Source of the DNA: Peristeroidobacter agariperforans
GTDB taxonomy: Bacteria; Pseudomonadota; Gammaproteobacteria; Steroidobacterales; Steroidobacteraceae
NCBI RefSeq assembly: GCF_004138335.1
Contig: NZ_RYFW01000001.1
Location: forward strand, 1,550,001-1,614,000
Reading direction: 5' to 3'
Length of the DNA: 64,000 bases
Each line of letters opens with the position of its first letter. The stretch's first letter is position 1. The translations under genes and the position numbers were made by a program. Below the pieces are notes generated by a model, which saw only the letters and a list, made by a program, of their open reading frames with translations, was not told where the DNA came from and made no database searches. Positions 1 through 8,286 of the stretch are shown here, in pieces.

Positions 1-1017
1 CACGACCAGGCGTCCTCGGCACAGATCAATGAGCGCGTCGGTCGGATCTTCAGCGAGCAGCAGATCTTCCGTATCGACCACTATCTCGGTAAGGAGACAG
101 TGCAGAACCTGCTGGCGCTACGTTTCGGTAACACGCTGTTCGAGCCGCTGTGGCGCCGGGGCCGTGTGAAGCACGTGCAGATCACGGTCGCCGAAGAGCT
201 CGGCGTCGAGCGTCGCGCCGGCTTCTACGATGAGACCGGCGCGTTGCGCGACATGGTGCAGAACCATCTCCTGCAACTGCTCTGCATTATTGCGATGGAG
301 CCGCCGGCCACCTCGGATCCGGATGCGATGCGCGATGAAAAGCTGAAAGTGTTGCGCGCGTTGCGTCCGTTGCGAGGCCGCGATGTCCTGCACAAGACGG
401 TGCGCGGCCAGTACAAGGCCGGCGCGGCCGGCGGCAAGCCGGTGGTCGGGTATCTGGATGAAAAGGACGTGCCGGAGAACAGCAAGACCGAAACGTTCGT
501 CGCCTTGCGCGTCGATATCGATTCGTGGCGCTGGGTCGGCGTGCCGTTCTATCTGCGCACCGGCAAACGACTGCAGGAAAAGCTGTCCGAGATCGTGGTG
601 ACCTTCGAGGATGTGCCGCTGTCCATCTACGAGCGCCCGGACACGCCGCAGGCGCTGAACCGCCTGGTGATCCAGCTGCAGCCGGACGAAAGCATCGAGC
701 TCACCGTGCTGGCGAAGTTTCCTGGTGAGGTGATGCGGCTGCGGCCGGTCAACCTGAGCCTGGATTTCTCCGAAACGTTCAAGGCGCCGCGCCTGGATGC
801 CTACGAGCGCCTGCTGACCGACGTGTTGAAGGGCAATCTGACCCTGTTCATGCGCCGAGACGAGCTGGACGCCGCCTGGCAGTGGATCGATCCCATCCGC
901 GAGGCCTGGGATCAGTCGGACGAGGCGCCCAAGACCTATACCGCCGGCAGCTGGGGCCCGGCCGCCGCCAGCGCATTGTTGGGTCGGGATGGCTTCGCTT
1001 GGCGTAACGAGCTGTAA
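1..1017 (+). CDS. zwf: Glucose-6-phosphate 1-dehydrogenase (5'-truncated)
   Basis: Oxidises glucose 6-phosphate to 6-phosphoglucono-lactone with NAD(P)+, the first step of the oxidative pentose phosphate and Entner-Doudoroff routes, in the cytoplasm. The reading frame is open from base 1, so the N-terminal Rossmann part lies outside the window; 338 codons remain. The active-site signature RIDHYLGKE is encoded at about 70-96, and the C-terminal domain motifs follow (FYLRTGKRL near 550-575, [15 protein letters not shown] near 808-850). The gene ends TAA and is followed after 32 nt by pgl and then glk, all on the same strand, so the three form a glucose-catabolic operon. The C-terminal length and sequence look normal for the family. 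Confidence 0.97.
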   Translation, partial: HDQASSAQINERVGRIFSEQQIFRIDHYLGKETVQNLLALRFGNTLFEPLWRRGRVKHVQITVAEELGVERRAGFYDETGALRDMVQNHLLQLLCIIAMEPPATSDPDAMRDEKLKVLRALRPLRGRDVLHKTVRGQYKAGAAGGKPVVGYLDEKDVPENSKTETFVALRVDIDSWRWVGVPFYLRTGKRLQEKLSEIVVTFEDVPLSIYERPDTPQALNRLVIQLQPDESIELTVLAKFPGEVMRLRPVNLSLDFSETFKAPRLDAYERLLTDVLKGNLTLFMRRDELDAAWQWIDPIREAWDQSDEAPKTYTAGSWGPAAASALLGRDGFAWRNEL

Positions 1018-1049
1018 TAAGAGGTAGTTGTAGCGGCAGTGAGAACTCC

Positions 1050-1751
1050 ATGAGCTGGGTGCACGAACACCGCTTTCCCGATTCGCTGGCCCTGGCCCAT
1101 GCGCTGTCGGGCGAGATCAAAGTCGATCTCGAGGAAGCGATTCAGGAGCGGGGTGCGGCCAGCCTGGTGGTCTCGGGCGGGCGTACGCCCGCCAGGCTGT
1201 TCGAGCAGCTGCGCGCCGAGGCGCTGGACTGGTCCAAGATCTGGGTCACGCTGGCGGACGAGCGCTGGGTGGAGACCACGGCGGCCGCGAGTAACGAGAA
1301 ACTGGTGCGGGAAACCCTGCTGACCGGCCCGGCCGCGGCGGCGCATTTCGTGGGATTGAAGAATCCGGCGCCGGCCCCCGAGGCGGGTGCCGATTGGGCC
1401 ACTCGCGCGTTGACCCGAGTGCCGCACCCGTTCGATGTGGTGCTGCTGGGGATGGGCGATGACGGCCACACCGCGTCGCTGTTTCCGGGCTCGCTGGCCT
1501 TGGGCAAGGCGCTCGACCGGTCGGTCCCGCCGGGCTGCATCGCCATCAACTCGCTGACGGCGCCGCATGCGCGCCTGAGTTTGAATCTGTCGGCGTTGCT
1601 GGACTCGCGCCGTATTATTTTGCATATCGAGGGGGAGTCGAAGTGGCAGGTTTATCAGCGCGCGAAAGCGGCGGGGCCGGTGGCCGAGTTGCCAGTGCGC
1701 TCGGTGCTGCACCAGAAAGAAGTGCCCATGGACGTGTACTGGGCGCCGTGA
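1050..1751 (+). CDS. pgl: 6-phosphogluconolactonase
   Basis: Hydrolyses 6-phosphogluconolactone to 6-phosphogluconate, the step after Zwf. The 233-residue product has the DevB/Pgl fold signatures: SGGRTPARLFEQL near residue 42 (sugar-phosphate loop), VTLADERWV near 68, and LLGMGDDGHTASLFPG near 133, which carries the acidic and His residues of the active site. ATG at 1050 follows a weak GAG-type ribosome site. It sits 32 nt after zwf and 13 nt before glk, which supports co-transcription. Length is typical of the DevB type. Confidence 0.95.
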   Translation: MSWVHEHRFPDSLALAHALSGEIKVDLEEAIQERGAASLVVSGGRTPARLFEQLRAEALDWSKIWVTLADERWVETTAAASNEKLVRETLLTGPAAAAHFVGLKNPAPAPEAGADWATRALTRVPHPFDVVLLGMGDDGHTASLFPGSLALGKALDRSVPPGCIAINSLTAPHARLSLNLSALLDSRRIILHIEGESKWQVYQRAKAAGPVAELPVRSVLHQKEVPMDVYWAP

Positions 1752-1764
1752 CGAGCCGCCGCCC

Positions 1765-2754
1765 ATGAGCCGAACAGCAATTCCTCCGCGCCTGATCGCG
1801 GACATCGGTGGCACCAACGCCCGCTTCGCGCTGCTCGATGGCATGGATCGGCGCGATGAGGTCGTGCTGGCGTGCGCCGACTATCCCGATCTGGTGTCGG
1901 CCGCCGAAGAATATCTGCGGCGCGTCGGTGCGAAGAGCAGCGGTCGTCCGCTGGAAGCCGCGATTGCGATCGCAGGCCCGGTCACCGGCGACATCATTCG
2001 CATGACCAATCACGTGTGGCAGTTCTCGGCTGCCCACACGCGGCAGCAACTGCAGCTGCGTCGTCTCATCGTCCTGAACGATTTCACCGCGCTCGCCATG
2101 GCGGTGCGCCATCTGAAGGGCAGCGACCTCGAGCAGATCGGCGGCGGCAAAGCGCAGCCGAACGCACCGATCGCCGTCATCGGTCCTGGCACGGGCCTGG
2201 GCGTTTCCGGGTTGATTCCCTCGGGCGAGCACTGGATCCCGCTGCAAGGCGAGGGCGGTCATGTGACGTTGTCCGTGATGAACGAGCGTGAGCTCGCGGT
2301 GCTTCAGCAGCTCCAGCAGCGTTTCTCACATGTCTCTGCGGAGCGCGTGATTTCGGGGCCGGGACTGGTCACGTTGTACGACGCGATCTGCGGTGTCGAA
2401 GGTGTGATTCCCGAGGTGCTCACACCGCCAGAGATCACCAAGCGCGCGCAGGAAGGAACATGCCGCTTGTGTTTCGAAACGGTCAGCATGTTCTGCGCGC
2501 TGCTCGGCACGATGGCCGGCAACCTCGTGCTCACACTCGGTGCGCTCGGCGGTGCTTACATCGGCGGCGGCATCGCGCCTGGATTGGGGCCGATGTTCAC
2601 CAGCTCGCGCTTCCGCGACCGGTTCGAAGACAAGGGTCGATTCACCGATTACGTTTCGCGCGTGCCGACGTTCGTCATACGCGCTGAGCTGCCGGCACTG
2701 CTCGGCCTGGCCAGTGCGTTCACCGACCCGGGGCCGCGGCTGGAAGCCCAGTAA
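1765..2754 (+). CDS. glk: Glucokinase (ROK-unrelated bacterial Glk family)
   Basis: Phosphorylates glucose with ATP to glucose 6-phosphate, feeding Zwf encoded just upstream. The 329-residue protein begins with the phosphate-binding loop LIADIGGTNARFALL (residues 9-23), has VLNDFTALAMAV near 105 containing the catalytic Asp, GPGTGLGVSGL near 137, and the GEGGHV segment near 158. This is the E. coli Glk family rather than ROK. It is third in the zwf-pgl-glk operon; edd and eda are not seen in the window. The ribosome binding site is weak, suggesting coupling to pgl translation. Confidence 0.94.
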   Translation: MSRTAIPPRLIADIGGTNARFALLDGMDRRDEVVLACADYPDLVSAAEEYLRRVGAKSSGRPLEAAIAIAGPVTGDIIRMTNHVWQFSAAHTRQQLQLRRLIVLNDFTALAMAVRHLKGSDLEQIGGGKAQPNAPIAVIGPGTGLGVSGLIPSGEHWIPLQGEGGHVTLSVMNERELAVLQQLQQRFSHVSAERVISGPGLVTLYDAICGVEGVIPEVLTPPEITKRAQEGTCRLCFETVSMFCALLGTMAGNLVLTLGALGGAYIGGGIAPGLGPMFTSSRFRDRFEDKGRFTDYVSRVPTFVIRAELPALLGLASAFTDPGPRLEAQ

Positions 2755-2770
2755 TCCGACTCAGGATCCC

Positions 2771-2786
2771 TGGCACACGGATTGCA
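2771..2786 (+). promoter_or_regulatory. Sigma-54 (-24/-12) promoter upstream of the NasT-like gene
   Basis: TGGCAC at 2771-2776 and TTGCA at 2782-2786, giving the invariant GG-N10-GC spacing of RpoN promoters. It lies in the 88-nt gap between glk and the ANTAR gene; predicted start near 2796, followed by a GGAAC-ATCG-GTTCC mini-hairpin (2801-2814) in the leader. No activator site was identified by eye. Confidence 0.65.
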
Positions 2787-2842
2787 ACGCAGTAGGCATC
2801 GGAACATCGGTTCCACCTACTAACTCAAGTGAGCGTGCATCC

Positions 2843-3415
2843 GTGCGTGTGCTCGTCATCGCTGAATCCGCCGATGGAGCGGAGATCCTGAAGTCGGGCG
2901 TGCAGCTGGGCGGTCATGAACTGACCGACGTCCTGCCCCTGGACAGTGCTTTGTCACCGGCGCTGCAACGGGGCAAGCCCGACGTGCTGTTGCTGGAGGC
3001 GCGTTCGCCTTCGCTGGATCTGCTGGATCGGCTGCTCGACGCCATGGGCTCGACGGCCATGCCGTTTGCAGTGTTCGCGGGCGATGCCTCGTCGCAGGCC
3101 ATTGAAAATGGCGTGCGCGCGGGCGCCGCGGCCTATGTCGTCGACGGGCTCGAAGCAGCGCGCGTCCCGGCAATTCTGCAGGTTGCCCTGGCCCGGTTCG
3201 ATTTCATCTCCGGCCTGCGCAGCGAGCTGGGCCTCGCCCAGCAGAAGCTGGCTGAACGAAAGTTCGTGGAGCGCGCCAAAGGCCTGTTGATGAAGGCGCG
3301 CAATCTGAGTGAAGACGAGGCCTATCACACGCTCCGGCGCATGGCGATGGAGCGTAATCGGCGCATGGGAGACGTGGCCAAATCGGTGATCGAAATGGCC
3401 GAGCTGCTGAATTAG
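2843..3415 (+). CDS. nasT: NasT-like ANTAR-domain antitermination regulator
   Basis: 190 residues: an N-terminal response-regulator-like receiver (about 1-120), a linker helix, and a C-terminal ANTAR RNA-binding domain (about 125-190; the AERKFVERAKGLLM, DEAYHTLRRMAM and IEMAELL segments are diagnostic). The overall pattern, including a DVLLLE-x-x-SPS segment, matches NasT, which binds paired hairpins in nitrate-assimilation leaders and prevents termination. The position of the phosphorylated Asp is Glu52 and the acidic pocket is degenerate, so control by phosphorylation is unlikely. The GTG at 2843 is chosen because the receiver strand begins there and a sigma-54 promoter lies just upstream; an open frame continues further 5' but overlaps glk. 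The partner nitrate sensor NasS is not in the window. Symbol given by similarity only. Confidence 0.8.
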   Translation: MRVLVIAESADGAEILKSGVQLGGHELTDVLPLDSALSPALQRGKPDVLLLEARSPSLDLLDRLLDAMGSTAMPFAVFAGDASSQAIENGVRAGAAAYVVDGLEAARVPAILQVALARFDFISGLRSELGLAQQKLAERKFVERAKGLLMKARNLSEDEAYHTLRRMAMERNRRMGDVAKSVIEMAELLN

Positions 3416-3429
3416 CGGGCTGATCGACT

Positions 3430-3457
3430 TGGTGCAGACCCTGCGCCGCCTGCACCA
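3430..3457. terminator. Hairpin between convergent nasT-like gene and kup
   Basis: Perfect 8-bp stem TGGTGCAG/CTGCACCA with a 12-nt loop, sitting in the 55-nt space between two converging genes. No clear U-tract follows on either strand (CTTTCC on +), so termination function is inferred from position. Confidence 0.4.
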
Positions 3458-3470
3458 GAAATGATCTTTC

Positions 3471-5366
3471 CTAGAGCTTCACCAGGCTGCTGACTTCCAG
3501 CAGCCGATGACTCGGCACGCCGAAATGGATTGCGGCGAGCTGGCTGTTGCGACCCATGAGAGCGAACAGGCGTTTGCGCCACAGGGGCATGCCCGAGCCC
3601 GAGGTGAATATCGGGTTCTCCCGGCCGACCACGTACACAGTCGAGTCCGGTTCATACGGCACGCCTTTCTCTTCAGCGCCCCGAAGTGCGGCGACGACGT
3701 TCGGCGTTTCCATGAAGCCATAACGCGCGACGATCCGGCACATGCCTTCGCCGAGGTTTTGCACCTCGATGCGTTCTTCCGGTTGCACGAACGGCACTTC
3801 CGGCCGCACGAAGGTGAGCAGCACGTTGCGATTGTGCAGGACCCGATTGAACTTCAGATTGTTCAACAACGCGCGCGGCATGCCGCCCGCTTCGGCCGCG
3901 AGGTAAACCGCGGTGCCCTCGACCCGTGTGGGCGGCTCTTTCTCCACCATCGTCATGAAATCGCGCACCGGCATTTGCTCGCGAGCAATCAGCCACGCCA
4001 GCGTGCGACGGCCTTCCTGCCACGTGCTCATCAAAATATACACACCGATGGCCACGGCGATCGGCAGCCAGCCGCCGTCGTCGAACTTCAGCAGGTTGGA
4101 GAAGAAGAACGCCAGCTCCGCGATCAGGACCAGCGACAGCAGCGCGATGATCTTGCGGTTGTGCGGCTCCATGCGCACCCGGAGCAACATCATGACCAGA
4201 ATGGTGTCGATCAGCATCGTGCTCGAAATGGCGATGCCGTACGCGCCGGCCAGTGCGCTCGACGAACGGAAAGTAAGGATCAGCGTCAGTGTGCCCGCGA
4301 ACAGCAGCCAGTTCACGGACGGCACATACACCTGACCAATCTCTTCCTCCGAAGAGTGCAGGATACGCAAGCGCGGCAGGTAACCCAGGTTCAACGCCTG
4401 GCGCGTGATCGAGAACACGCCCGAGATCACGGCCTGCGAAGCGATCACCGTCGCGCACGTCGCCAGCACGATCAAGAACGGCAGCAGCCAGCTCGGCGCG
4501 AGCAGATAAAACGGATTCTTGATGGCCGTCGGATCGGACAGCAACAGCGCGCCCTGGCCGAAGTAATTCAGCACCAGCGCCGGCCACACGATCATGAACC
4601 AGCCCCGGCGGATCGGCGAGCGACCGAAGTGGCCCATGTCGGCGTACAGCGCTTCACCGCCGGTCACGGCGAGAAACACGGCGGACAACGTGACGAATCC
4701 CATGACGCCGTTGTCGATGAAGAAATGCACGGCATACAGCGGGTTGATCGCGAAGATCACGTTGGGCGATTCCGCGATGTGACTTACGCCGAGCGCCGCG
4801 AGTGTCAGGAACCAGAGCAGCGTGATGGGGCCGAACATTCGGCCCATGGCGCCCGTGCCATGACGCTGCATGAGAAAGAGCGATGTGAGAATGAGCACGG
4901 CGCCGGGCAAGACGAAGCGCTCGAGTTTCGGTGTGGCGACCGTCAGGCCCTCCATCGCGCTCAACACCGAGATCGCGGGTGTGACGAAGCCGTCGCCGAA
5001 GAACAGCGCAGCGCCAAACAAACCGACCGCGCTCACCGGCGCCCACACTTTCCAGTTGGTGCTGGCCGTGGAGACCAGAGTGCTGAGTGCGAGCACGCCG
5101 CCTTCGCCGCGGTTGTCGGCACGGAGCACGATGCCGAGGTATTTGATCGAGATGACCAGCACCAGCGACCAGAGGATCAAGGACAGCAGGCCGAGAATGT
5201 TCGCCTCGTTCACGGCGATGCCGTGCTCGGGATTGAAACATTCGCGCAGGGCGTACAGAGGGCTGGTGCCGATATCGCCGAAGACCACGCCGAGCGCAGC
5301 CAGCACCAGTTTGCGATCCGCGCCGTTACGGTCACCGTCGGCGGAGTCGGATGAGCGGAGGCCCAT
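3471..5366 (-). CDS. kup: Low-affinity potassium uptake protein Kup
   Basis: Proton-coupled K+ importer of the inner membrane. The 631-residue length matches bacterial Kup/Trk-D proteins. The N-terminal signature GVVFGDIGTSPLYAL (about residues 26-40) is the hallmark of the family; about twelve hydrophobic segments follow up to residue 450 (for example SLILWSLVLVISI and LLPFLIVLATCATVIA), then a cytoplasmic C-terminal domain of about 180 residues ending SSLVKL. The gene is monocistronic between the converging nasT-like gene and the anti-sigma gene, whose 3' end is 95 nt upstream. Nothing unusual was seen. Confidence 0.96.
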   Translation of the reverse strand: MGLRSSDSADGDRNGADRKLVLAALGVVFGDIGTSPLYALRECFNPEHGIAVNEANILGLLSLILWSLVLVISIKYLGIVLRADNRGEGGVLALSTLVSTASTNWKVWAPVSAVGLFGAALFFGDGFVTPAISVLSAMEGLTVATPKLERFVLPGAVLILTSLFLMQRHGTGAMGRMFGPITLLWFLTLAALGVSHIAESPNVIFAINPLYAVHFFIDNGVMGFVTLSAVFLAVTGGEALYADMGHFGRSPIRRGWFMIVWPALVLNYFGQGALLLSDPTAIKNPFYLLAPSWLLPFLIVLATCATVIASQAVISGVFSITRQALNLGYLPRLRILHSSEEEIGQVYVPSVNWLLFAGTLTLILTFRSSSALAGAYGIAISSTMLIDTILVMMLLRVRMEPHNRKIIALLSLVLIAELAFFFSNLLKFDDGGWLPIAVAIGVYILMSTWQEGRRTLAWLIAREQMPVRDFMTMVEKEPPTRVEGTAVYLAAEAGGMPRALLNNLKFNRVLHNRNVLLTFVRPEVPFVQPEERIEVQNLGEGMCRIVARYGFMETPNVVAALRGAEEKGVPYEPDSTVYVVGRENPIFTSGSGMPLWRKRLFALMGRNSQLAAIHFGVPSHRLLEVSSLVKL

Positions 5367-5461
5367 GATGTTGTTGTTACACGCTAGGCGCGGCGGCAGC
5401 CGCCAAGGGCGCGGGATTCTAGAGGATTCGGAGGGCGCCGGCGAAGTGCGCCGTCACACGG

Positions 5462-6004
5462 TCAGTCGGCCAGCCGGGCCAGCCAGGGGGCGATCAGCAT
5501 GCCGAAGGCCGCGCCAACCACGGCGGTGATGCTGACACGGAGGTAATCGATGGAGTTGCCACCCAGCTCGGCGGCGCCCTGGGCCACCAGGTTGTTGGTG
5601 ATGCCGGAGCTGTCCAGCCAGCTCATGAGCGCCACAGCGAGCACGATGCCGCCAATGATGCCGGGGATGACAAAAGCCAGCGTGCGGCGCCACTTGCGGC
5701 TCAGGGACTGCATCTGTTCCTGCCATTCCTGCTCGAGCCGGCGGCGGGCTTCCAGCCGCTTGCTCTCATCGATGGCGTCGATTTGCGCGAACAGGGCCTG
5801 GTCGAAGTTGGCGTCGAGCTTGAGCTGCGGGGCGGACTCGACCAGCGCCTCGTCCAGTGCCTCGAATTCCGGCAGGCTGCGCTGACACAGCCCGCAGGCT
5901 GCCAAATGGGCTTCGAACGCCGCGCTTGCCGCGTCGTTCAGCTCGCCATCCAGCCAGTCCTGGAGGGCGTCGTCCCATTGTGAGTGATCGTTAGGCTGCT
6001 TCAT
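5462..6004 (-). CDS. Anti-sigma factor with zinc-binding (ZAS) domain
   Basis: 180-residue membrane protein that should hold the ECF sigma factor encoded immediately upstream. The N-terminus carries a HxxxCxxC zinc-binding anti-sigma motif (His33, Cys37, Cys40). Charged helices follow, then a strong membrane span (about 110-132, VIPGIIGGIVLAVALMSWL) and a second hydrophobic stretch near the C-terminus (SITAVVGAAFGMLIAPWL). The ATG at 6004 starts 2 nt after the sigma-factor stop, the classic translationally coupled sigma/anti-sigma pair. The input signal is not visible from sequence. Confidence 0.85.
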   Translation of the reverse strand: MKQPNDHSQWDDALQDWLDGELNDAASAAFEAHLAACGLCQRSLPEFEALDEALVESAPQLKLDANFDQALFAQIDAIDESKRLEARRRLEQEWQEQMQSLSRKWRRTLAFVIPGIIGGIVLAVALMSWLDSSGITNNLVAQGAAELGGNSIDYLRVSITAVVGAAFGMLIAPWLARLAD

Positions 6005-6006
6005 GG

Positions 6007-6585
6007 TCAGGCGGCGGTGGCGGCCTCCGCTTCCTTGTTCAGCTCGATTAGGCGCTTACGGGCGCGATGAAGCAAGGCTTTGACCGTGCCCAACGGCAAG
6101 CCGAGGCTGGCCGCGGTCTGGTCGTAGGACTTGTCCTCCATATAGAACAGCACCACGGCCTGGCGATACCGCTCGGGCAGCTGGTCGAGCAGCTGCCCGA
6201 CGCTGACCGTGGCCGAGTCGTCGGCTTCCGGCGCGGCCAGGGCGGCGACGGCGGGGTTGTAGCCGTCCTCGTCGTCGCTCTGGTCCAGCGACACCGTCGG
6301 CTTGCGCTTGCGGATCTCGGACAGGGCGCCGTTCTTGGCGATCGCATAGATCCAGGTCGACAGCTGCGACTGCCCGGCGAAGCCCGGCAGGGCTTTCCAG
6401 ACGCGCAGGAGCACGTCCTGGGTGCAGTCTTCAGCTAGTGCGTGATCGCGTAACATACTGAATATGAGGCGGAAAACCTTATCCCGATAACGTGGCAACA
6501 ACAACGCGAACGCCTCGCGATATTGCTTGGCCTGCAGCCGCTCTTGAATATCGGCGTCTGCCTGGAAAGCTGACGAGGACGTCAT
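6007..6585 (-). CDS. ECF-family RNA polymerase sigma factor
   Basis: 192 residues with region 2 (segments FRLIFSMLRDHALAEDCTQDVLLRVW and STWIYAIAKN, core and -10 contacts) and region 4 (QLPERYRQAVVLFYMEDKSY followed by a helix-turn-helix ending GTVKALLHRARKRL, -35 contacts), and no region 1.1 or 3, which defines the ECF class. A GTG at 6633 is in frame but lies upstream of the predicted ECF promoter at 6596-6623, so ATG 6585 is preferred; this leaves a very short or absent 5' leader and no Shine-Dalgarno. Co-transcribed with the anti-sigma gene. A matching promoter faces the other way toward the DUF6249 gene, suggesting both are in the regulon and that the sigma factor is autoregulated. Confidence 0.88.
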   Translation of the reverse strand: MTSSSAFQADADIQERLQAKQYREAFALLLPRYRDKVFRLIFSMLRDHALAEDCTQDVLLRVWKALPGFAGQSQLSTWIYAIAKNGALSEIRKRKPTVSLDQSDDEDGYNPAVAALAAPEADDSATVSVGQLLDQLPERYRQAVVLFYMEDKSYDQTAASLGLPLGTVKALLHRARKRLIELNKEAEAATAA

Positions 6586-6595
6586 TGGCTGTTGG

Positions 6596-6623
6596 GACGT
6601 GTGGGGGTGGGGAAAAGGTTGCA
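6596..6623 (-). promoter_or_regulatory. Predicted ECF promoter of the sigma/anti-sigma operon
   Basis: Read on the minus strand: TGCAACC (6623-6617), 17-nt spacer beginning TTTT, then CGTC (6599-6596) followed by CCAAC. The same elements at the same spacing occur on the plus strand at 6739-6766. Predicted start is only a few nt before ATG 6585. Confidence 0.55.
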
Positions 6624-6738
6624 GTGGGCTCACTTTAACAATGTGAGCGATTTATTAGTCCTAACACCGCCGCCGTCGACCGGTTACAACGGGTTGTTCA
6701 CCGACCCCGTATAGATCGTCTATATCGGCATTGGCCGG

Positions 6739-6766
6739 TGCAACCTTTTTACCGGCGGGGCGCGTC
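6739..6766 (+). promoter_or_regulatory. Predicted ECF promoter of the DUF6249 gene
   Basis: TGCAACC (6739-6745), 17-nt spacer beginning TTTT, CGTC (6763-6766) followed by CCAAC. Identical core elements and spacing to the divergent copy at 6596-6623; the spacers otherwise differ, which argues for selection on the motif and not for a recent duplication. Confidence 0.55.
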
Positions 6767-6808
6767 CCAACCGCACGTTTGGAAACTTGGCACTTCGAGG
6801 CAGGCACC

Positions 6809-7261
6809 ATGCTCAGCGATCTCGTCCCGGTACTGGCCGTCATCTTTTCGATGGGCCTGCCGCTATCTGCCCTCATCATCTGGATCGCCCTGAATCACCG
6901 TAAGCGGGTGCGCCTCATCGAGCTGAGTCACGCCGAGCGCATGGCCGCCATCGAGCGCGGCATGGAGGTTCCGCCGCTGCCGCTGGAGCTGCTCGACGGC
7001 CGTCGCACCACCCGGCGCCGCAGCTCGCTGCTGCCCGGGCTGGTGTGGTTCTTCATCGGCCTGGCCACGGTCGCCGGCTCGCTCAGCAGCGGCGACGACT
7101 TACCGGTGTGGTTCGGTCTGGTGCCGCTGGGCATAGGCATTGCCTACCTTATTTATTACGCGGTCGAAGGCCGCCACATCGAAGCTCGCCAGCATGAACA
7201 GGACCTGCGCGAGCGGGCCGAGCGCAACGGTCGATATTCGCAGGGTTCTGCAACCCTCTGA
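6809..7261 (+). CDS. DUF6249-type inner-membrane protein
   Basis: 150 residues, function unknown. An N-terminal membrane span (LVPVLAVIFSMGLPLSALIIWIAL without charges, about residues 4-27) is followed by a basic, amphipathic helix with ELSHAERMAAIERGMEVPP, a pattern shared by the DUF6249 family, and then two further hydrophobic segments (LLPGLVWFFIGLATVAGSL; LVPLGIGIAYLIYYAVEG). ATG 6809 is chosen because an upstream in-frame start would overlap the predicted promoter; GAGG precedes it. Divergent from the ECF sigma gene and apparently driven by the same kind of promoter. Proteins of this type are often found beside ECF sigma/anti-sigma pairs, so an envelope-stress role is a reasonable guess only. 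Confidence 0.75.
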   Translation: MLSDLVPVLAVIFSMGLPLSALIIWIALNHRKRVRLIELSHAERMAAIERGMEVPPLPLELLDGRRTTRRRSSLLPGLVWFFIGLATVAGSLSSGDDLPVWFGLVPLGIGIAYLIYYAVEGRHIEARQHEQDLRERAERNGRYSQGSATL

Positions 7262-7373
7262 GCGCCGGCCGCATCCAAAACAAGAATTCGATTCGCAAGC
7301 CCGCCCAGGGCTCGTCCCGACAAGCTCGTCCAAATGAGTGCGCTGGCCGGAAGCCGGCGTCGAGGAGACGCTC

Positions 7374-8267
7374 ATGCTCACGATTCGCAACCTGTCGAAG
7401 TCCTACGGCAGCGTGACCGCGCTACGCAATGTTTCCTTGCAGATTCCGCCCGGCATGTTCGGCCTGCTCGGCCCGAACGGCGCCGGCAAATCGTCGCTGA
7501 TGCGGACCATCGCGACACTGCAGGATCCCGACACCGGCAGCATCACGTTCGACGGCGTCGATGTGATCGCGAACAAGATGGCGATCCGGCGCACGCTCGG
7601 CTACTTGCCGCAGGACTTCGGCGTCTATCCAAAAGTGAGCGCGCTCGGCCTGCTCGATCATCTTGCCGTGCTGAAAGGTTATTTGAATCGAAGCGAGCGC
7701 GCCGACGTGGTCGAGGCGCTGCTGCGACAAGTGAATCTGTGGGACGTGCGCAAGCGCAGGCTCGGCACATTCTCTGGCGGCATGCGCCAGCGCTTCGGCA
7801 TCGCGCAGGCGCTGCTCGGCAATCCCGAGCTGGTGATCGTCGATGAGCCCACTGCCGGCCTCGATCCCGAAGAGCGCAATCGCTTCCTGAATCTGCTCGC
7901 CGATATCGGCGGCCAGGTCGTCGTCATTCTCTCGACGCACATCGTCGAAGACGTGACCGATCTGTGTCCACGCATGGCGATGATCTGCCGAGGCGAAGTG
8001 CTGATGAGCGGCGAGCCGCGCGAGGCCATCGCGGCGATGCGCGATCGGGTATGGAGCAAGCTGGTCAGCAAGTCGACGCTGCCGGACTATCAGTCGCGCT
8101 ACACCGTGCTGTCGACGCGCCTCATCGCCGGCGAGCCGTTGATCCATGTGTACAGCGAGGCGCGCCCCGAAGATGGCTTCGCGGCCGTCGATCCGGATCT
8201 GGAGGATGTTTATTTCCAGCGCCTGCGCCAGCACGGCGCGACGCCGGCCAGCCGCGCAGCCGCCTGA
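7374..8267 (+). CDS. ABC transporter ATP-binding protein
   Basis: 297-residue nucleotide-binding subunit of an ABC-2 type exporter. Walker A GPNGAGKSS near residue 37, Q-loop in YLPQDFGVYP, signature FSGGMRQRFGIAQALL, Walker B LVIVDEPTAGLDP and the switch His in ILSTHIVED are all present, so it should hydrolyse ATP. The C-terminal 90 residues resemble the regulatory extension of CcmA/NatA-type subunits. ATG 7374 follows GAGGAG. The next gene, 19 nt downstream, is its membrane partner fused to an aminopeptidase. Confidence 0.93.
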   Translation: MLTIRNLSKSYGSVTALRNVSLQIPPGMFGLLGPNGAGKSSLMRTIATLQDPDTGSITFDGVDVIANKMAIRRTLGYLPQDFGVYPKVSALGLLDHLAVLKGYLNRSERADVVEALLRQVNLWDVRKRRLGTFSGGMRQRFGIAQALLGNPELVIVDEPTAGLDPEERNRFLNLLADIGGQVVVILSTHIVEDVTDLCPRMAMICRGEVLMSGEPREAIAAMRDRVWSKLVSKSTLPDYQSRYTVLSTRLIAGEPLIHVYSEARPEDGFAAVDPDLEDVYFQRLRQHGATPASRAAA

Positions 8268-8286
8268 AACCAACCGGGAGACGCGT

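Noticed and set aside
3507..5354. 615-codon plus-strand frame opposite kup
   Set aside because: His/Arg/Gln-rich shadow of the Kup coding sequence.
6586..6633. Upstream GTG start (6633) extending the ECF sigma factor by 16 residues
   Set aside because: The extension lies over the predicted ECF promoter, has a Pro/His-rich composition unlike the family, and has no ribosome site.
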